A DNA stretch of 5,090 nt, taken from contig CAJTOU010000114.1 in assembly GCA_910577835.1 (NCBI GenBank), positions 1 to 5,090 on the forward strand. Direction: 5' to 3'. This DNA is from an uncultured Lachnospiraceae bacterium (GTDB lineage: Bacteria; Bacillota_A; Clostridia; Lachnospirales; Lachnospiraceae). The notes beneath the pieces were generated by a model. The model was not told the DNA's origin and made no database searches. It was given only the letters and a program-made list of their open reading frames with translations. Every line of letters starts with the position of its first letter. The first letter of the stretch is position 1. Of the stretch, positions 4,224 through 5,090 are shown in pieces. Position numbers and translations under genes: made by a program.

Positions 4224-4886
4224 TTACGCCTTTAAATCGAAACCTGTTACTGTCGGTGCTGTAGACATGGCACTGTTACCCATACCGATTTTACTTATCA
4301 AATTCTCTGTAACTTTTCCCATATCTGTTCCCATTACAGTAATATCATACTGCCTGCCGTCTTTCTTTTCTCCCAGCTTTTCCTGCTCGGCCTTCTTTTC
4401 CTTATTCTTTTCAAGCAGCTTTTCCCATTCCTCTTTACGCTCTTTGTTTCTAGCCCTCGCCTCCTCAACCATTTTCTTGGATTCCTCTGTGCCGGGGTCA
4501 GCCTCAAAAACACCTACGCACTTTGTCGTAATACAGTCCTCGCTGTCTATGCTGATTTCCAGACTGACCAGCCTCGCCCCATTTTTAGCAGAATTTTCAC
4601 ATATCTTATTGATACAGTCCGGCATTTGGGAAAGTGTATTTTCCAGCCATTCAGCCGTTTTGGGATTGGATGCCGCCTTTGAAAGCAGGCTGGAATTGAT
4701 TGACACGGAACTGTCCTTTGTCGGTGTCAGGCAGGCATATTTATTATTCAGATATTCTGAATATTCCCTCCTGCTCCCATATGTGCTTTTCTTCTCCGTT
4801 TCCTTTCTTGATGCCTTTGCCTGCATTTCTTTTTCTGCATTAGCCTGTTCCACATTGCTATAATTGTTTGTAATCTCCATTGCCAT
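4224..4886 (-). CDS. DUF6033-like protein of unknown function, 220 aa
   Basis: The N-terminal 45 residues are polar and Asn/Lys/Glu-rich without a signal peptide. YSEYLNNKY (42-50) is followed by SSVSINSSLLSKAASNPKTA (59-78) and LENTLSQMPDCI (81-92), then by a beta-like stretch, ARLVSLEISID (104-114). A long, highly charged Lys/Glu coiled-coil-like helix spans about 134-175. The C-terminus is ITVMGTDMGKVTENLISKI (182-200), ending in TGFDLKA. This order matches my memory of DUF6033 proteins from Lachnospiraceae; the name should be checked. I chose ATG 4886 because GGGAGG sits eight bases upstream; the TTG at 4931 has no such support. It is followed by a 133-base hairpin-rich gap and another uncharacterised gene on the same strand. 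Function is unknown; a non-classically exported or structural role is only a guess. Confidence 0.78.
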   Translation of the reverse strand: MAMEITNNYSNVEQANAEKEMQAKASRKETEKKSTYGSRREYSEYLNNKYACLTPTKDSSVSINSSLLSKAASNPKTAEWLENTLSQMPDCINKICENSAKNGARLVSLEISIDSEDCITTKCVGVFEADPGTEESKKMVEEARARNKERKEEWEKLLEKNKEKKAEQEKLGEKKDGRQYDITVMGTDMGKVTENLISKIGMGNSAMSTAPTVTGFDLKA

Positions 4887-4932
4887 AATATCGTCCTCCC
4901 TTAAAAACCTTACCTGCTCCTCACCTGTCAAT

Positions 4933-4970
4933 CATAGCCACTATGCCCATAATGTTTATTCACCGGGCAT
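4933..4970. repeat. Two mutually exclusive short inverted repeats
   Basis: ATGCCC (4943-4948) pairs with GGGCAT (4965-4970) across 16 bases. CATAG (4933-4937) pairs with CTATG (4941-4945) and shares bases with the first stem, so the two cannot form together. They lie between the end of the truncated upstream gene and the DUF6033-like gene. The longer stem has TTGCTTTTTT after it only on the plus strand, where no gene arrives. Confidence 0.4.
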
Positions 4971-4978
4971 TGCTTTTT

Positions 4979-5090
4979 TCAATCCGCACTCCCTTTATGC
5001 GGTTCCGCCGAAATGATCTCCCCCTGCACGTTGGATTCATCCGAATCCCCGTCCAGTTCATCTTCGTCAAGCTGCGGCTCCACCGCTATC
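4979..5090 (-). CDS. C-terminal end of an unidentified protein (partial)
   Basis: A minus-strand frame enters from the right edge and stops at TGA 4979-4981, leaving 37 codons including the stop within the window. The visible tail is strongly acidic in its first half (LDEDELDGDSDES) and ends in SAEPHKGSAD. No domain can be identified; acidic, low-complexity tails are common at the ends of many protein types. GC content and third-position GC look higher than in the cupin and HxlR genes. The DUF6033-like gene starts 92 bases downstream on the same strand, so they may share a transcript. The start and the main body lie outside the window. Confidence 0.6.
   Translation of the reverse strand, partial: IAVEPQLDEDELDGDSDESNVQGEIISAEPHKGSAD

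Noticed and set aside
3800..4863. Plus-strand open frames at 3800-4096 and 4267-4863
   Set aside because: They are antisense to the 119-aa and DUF6033-like genes. Their serine/phenylalanine richness is just the complement of Lys/Glu codons on the other strand.
4908..4931. TTGACA-like sequence (minus strand) near 4926-4931 as a -35 for the DUF6033-like gene
   Set aside because: No acceptable -10 box occurs 16-18 bases downstream.
1..5090. CRISPR array, tRNA, rRNA, transposase or integrase
   Set aside because: No regularly spaced repeats, no tRNA-like cloverleaf, no rRNA signature and no recombinase motif were seen on either strand.

Overview
The window looks like a gut-type Clostridia (Lachnospiraceae-like) chromosome carrying part of a mobile element. 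Supporting signs are strong AGGAGG-type ribosome sites, moderate-to-low GC, tight co-directional operons, and close resemblance of several proteins to families common in that group. The organism assignment is inferred, not proven.

Positions 1-465 (accessory, minus strand): a 56-residue basic protein with an AT-hook-like N-terminus and a ribbon-helix-helix-like body, of the kind carried by integrative and conjugative elements. It is surrounded by inverted repeats. An 8-base motif, CACTTGCC, occurs three times (24, 233, 412); two copies extend to a near-palindromic 12-mer, one of them in the leader of the small gene. Two hairpins (275-301, 328-354) lie between this gene and the next operon and probably insulate them.

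Positions 466-2544 (minus strand): a compact operon MarR regulator -> radical SAM protein A -> radical SAM protein B, with the genes overlapping by 4 and 13 bases. This matches the so-called radical SAM mobile pair system, found on mobile elements and of unknown function. The MarR promoter (TTGACA, 17-base spacer) is embedded in a perfect 17-base inverted repeat. One arm fills the -35/-10 spacer and the other covers the ribosome site, which strongly suggests autoregulation of the whole operon.

Positions 2628-3521: a divergent pair, an HxlR-type regulator (minus) and a small cupin (plus). They share an intergenic region with two promoters and a TACAAAAA/TTTTTGTA operator candidate. A strong bidirectional terminator (3477-3521) ends the cupin gene and also the minus-strand genes converging on it.

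Positions 3563-5090 (minus strand): a probable run of the C-terminal end of an unidentified gene, a 220-residue DUF6033-like protein, a hairpin-rich 133-base gap, a 119-residue uncharacterised protein, and an unlisted 48-residue hydrophobic protein. Their functions are unknown.

For five genes (56-aa RHH-like, radical SAM A, HxlR, 119-aa and 220-aa proteins) I chose starts internal to the longest open frame, because a well-placed Shine-Dalgarno sits just before the internal ATG.
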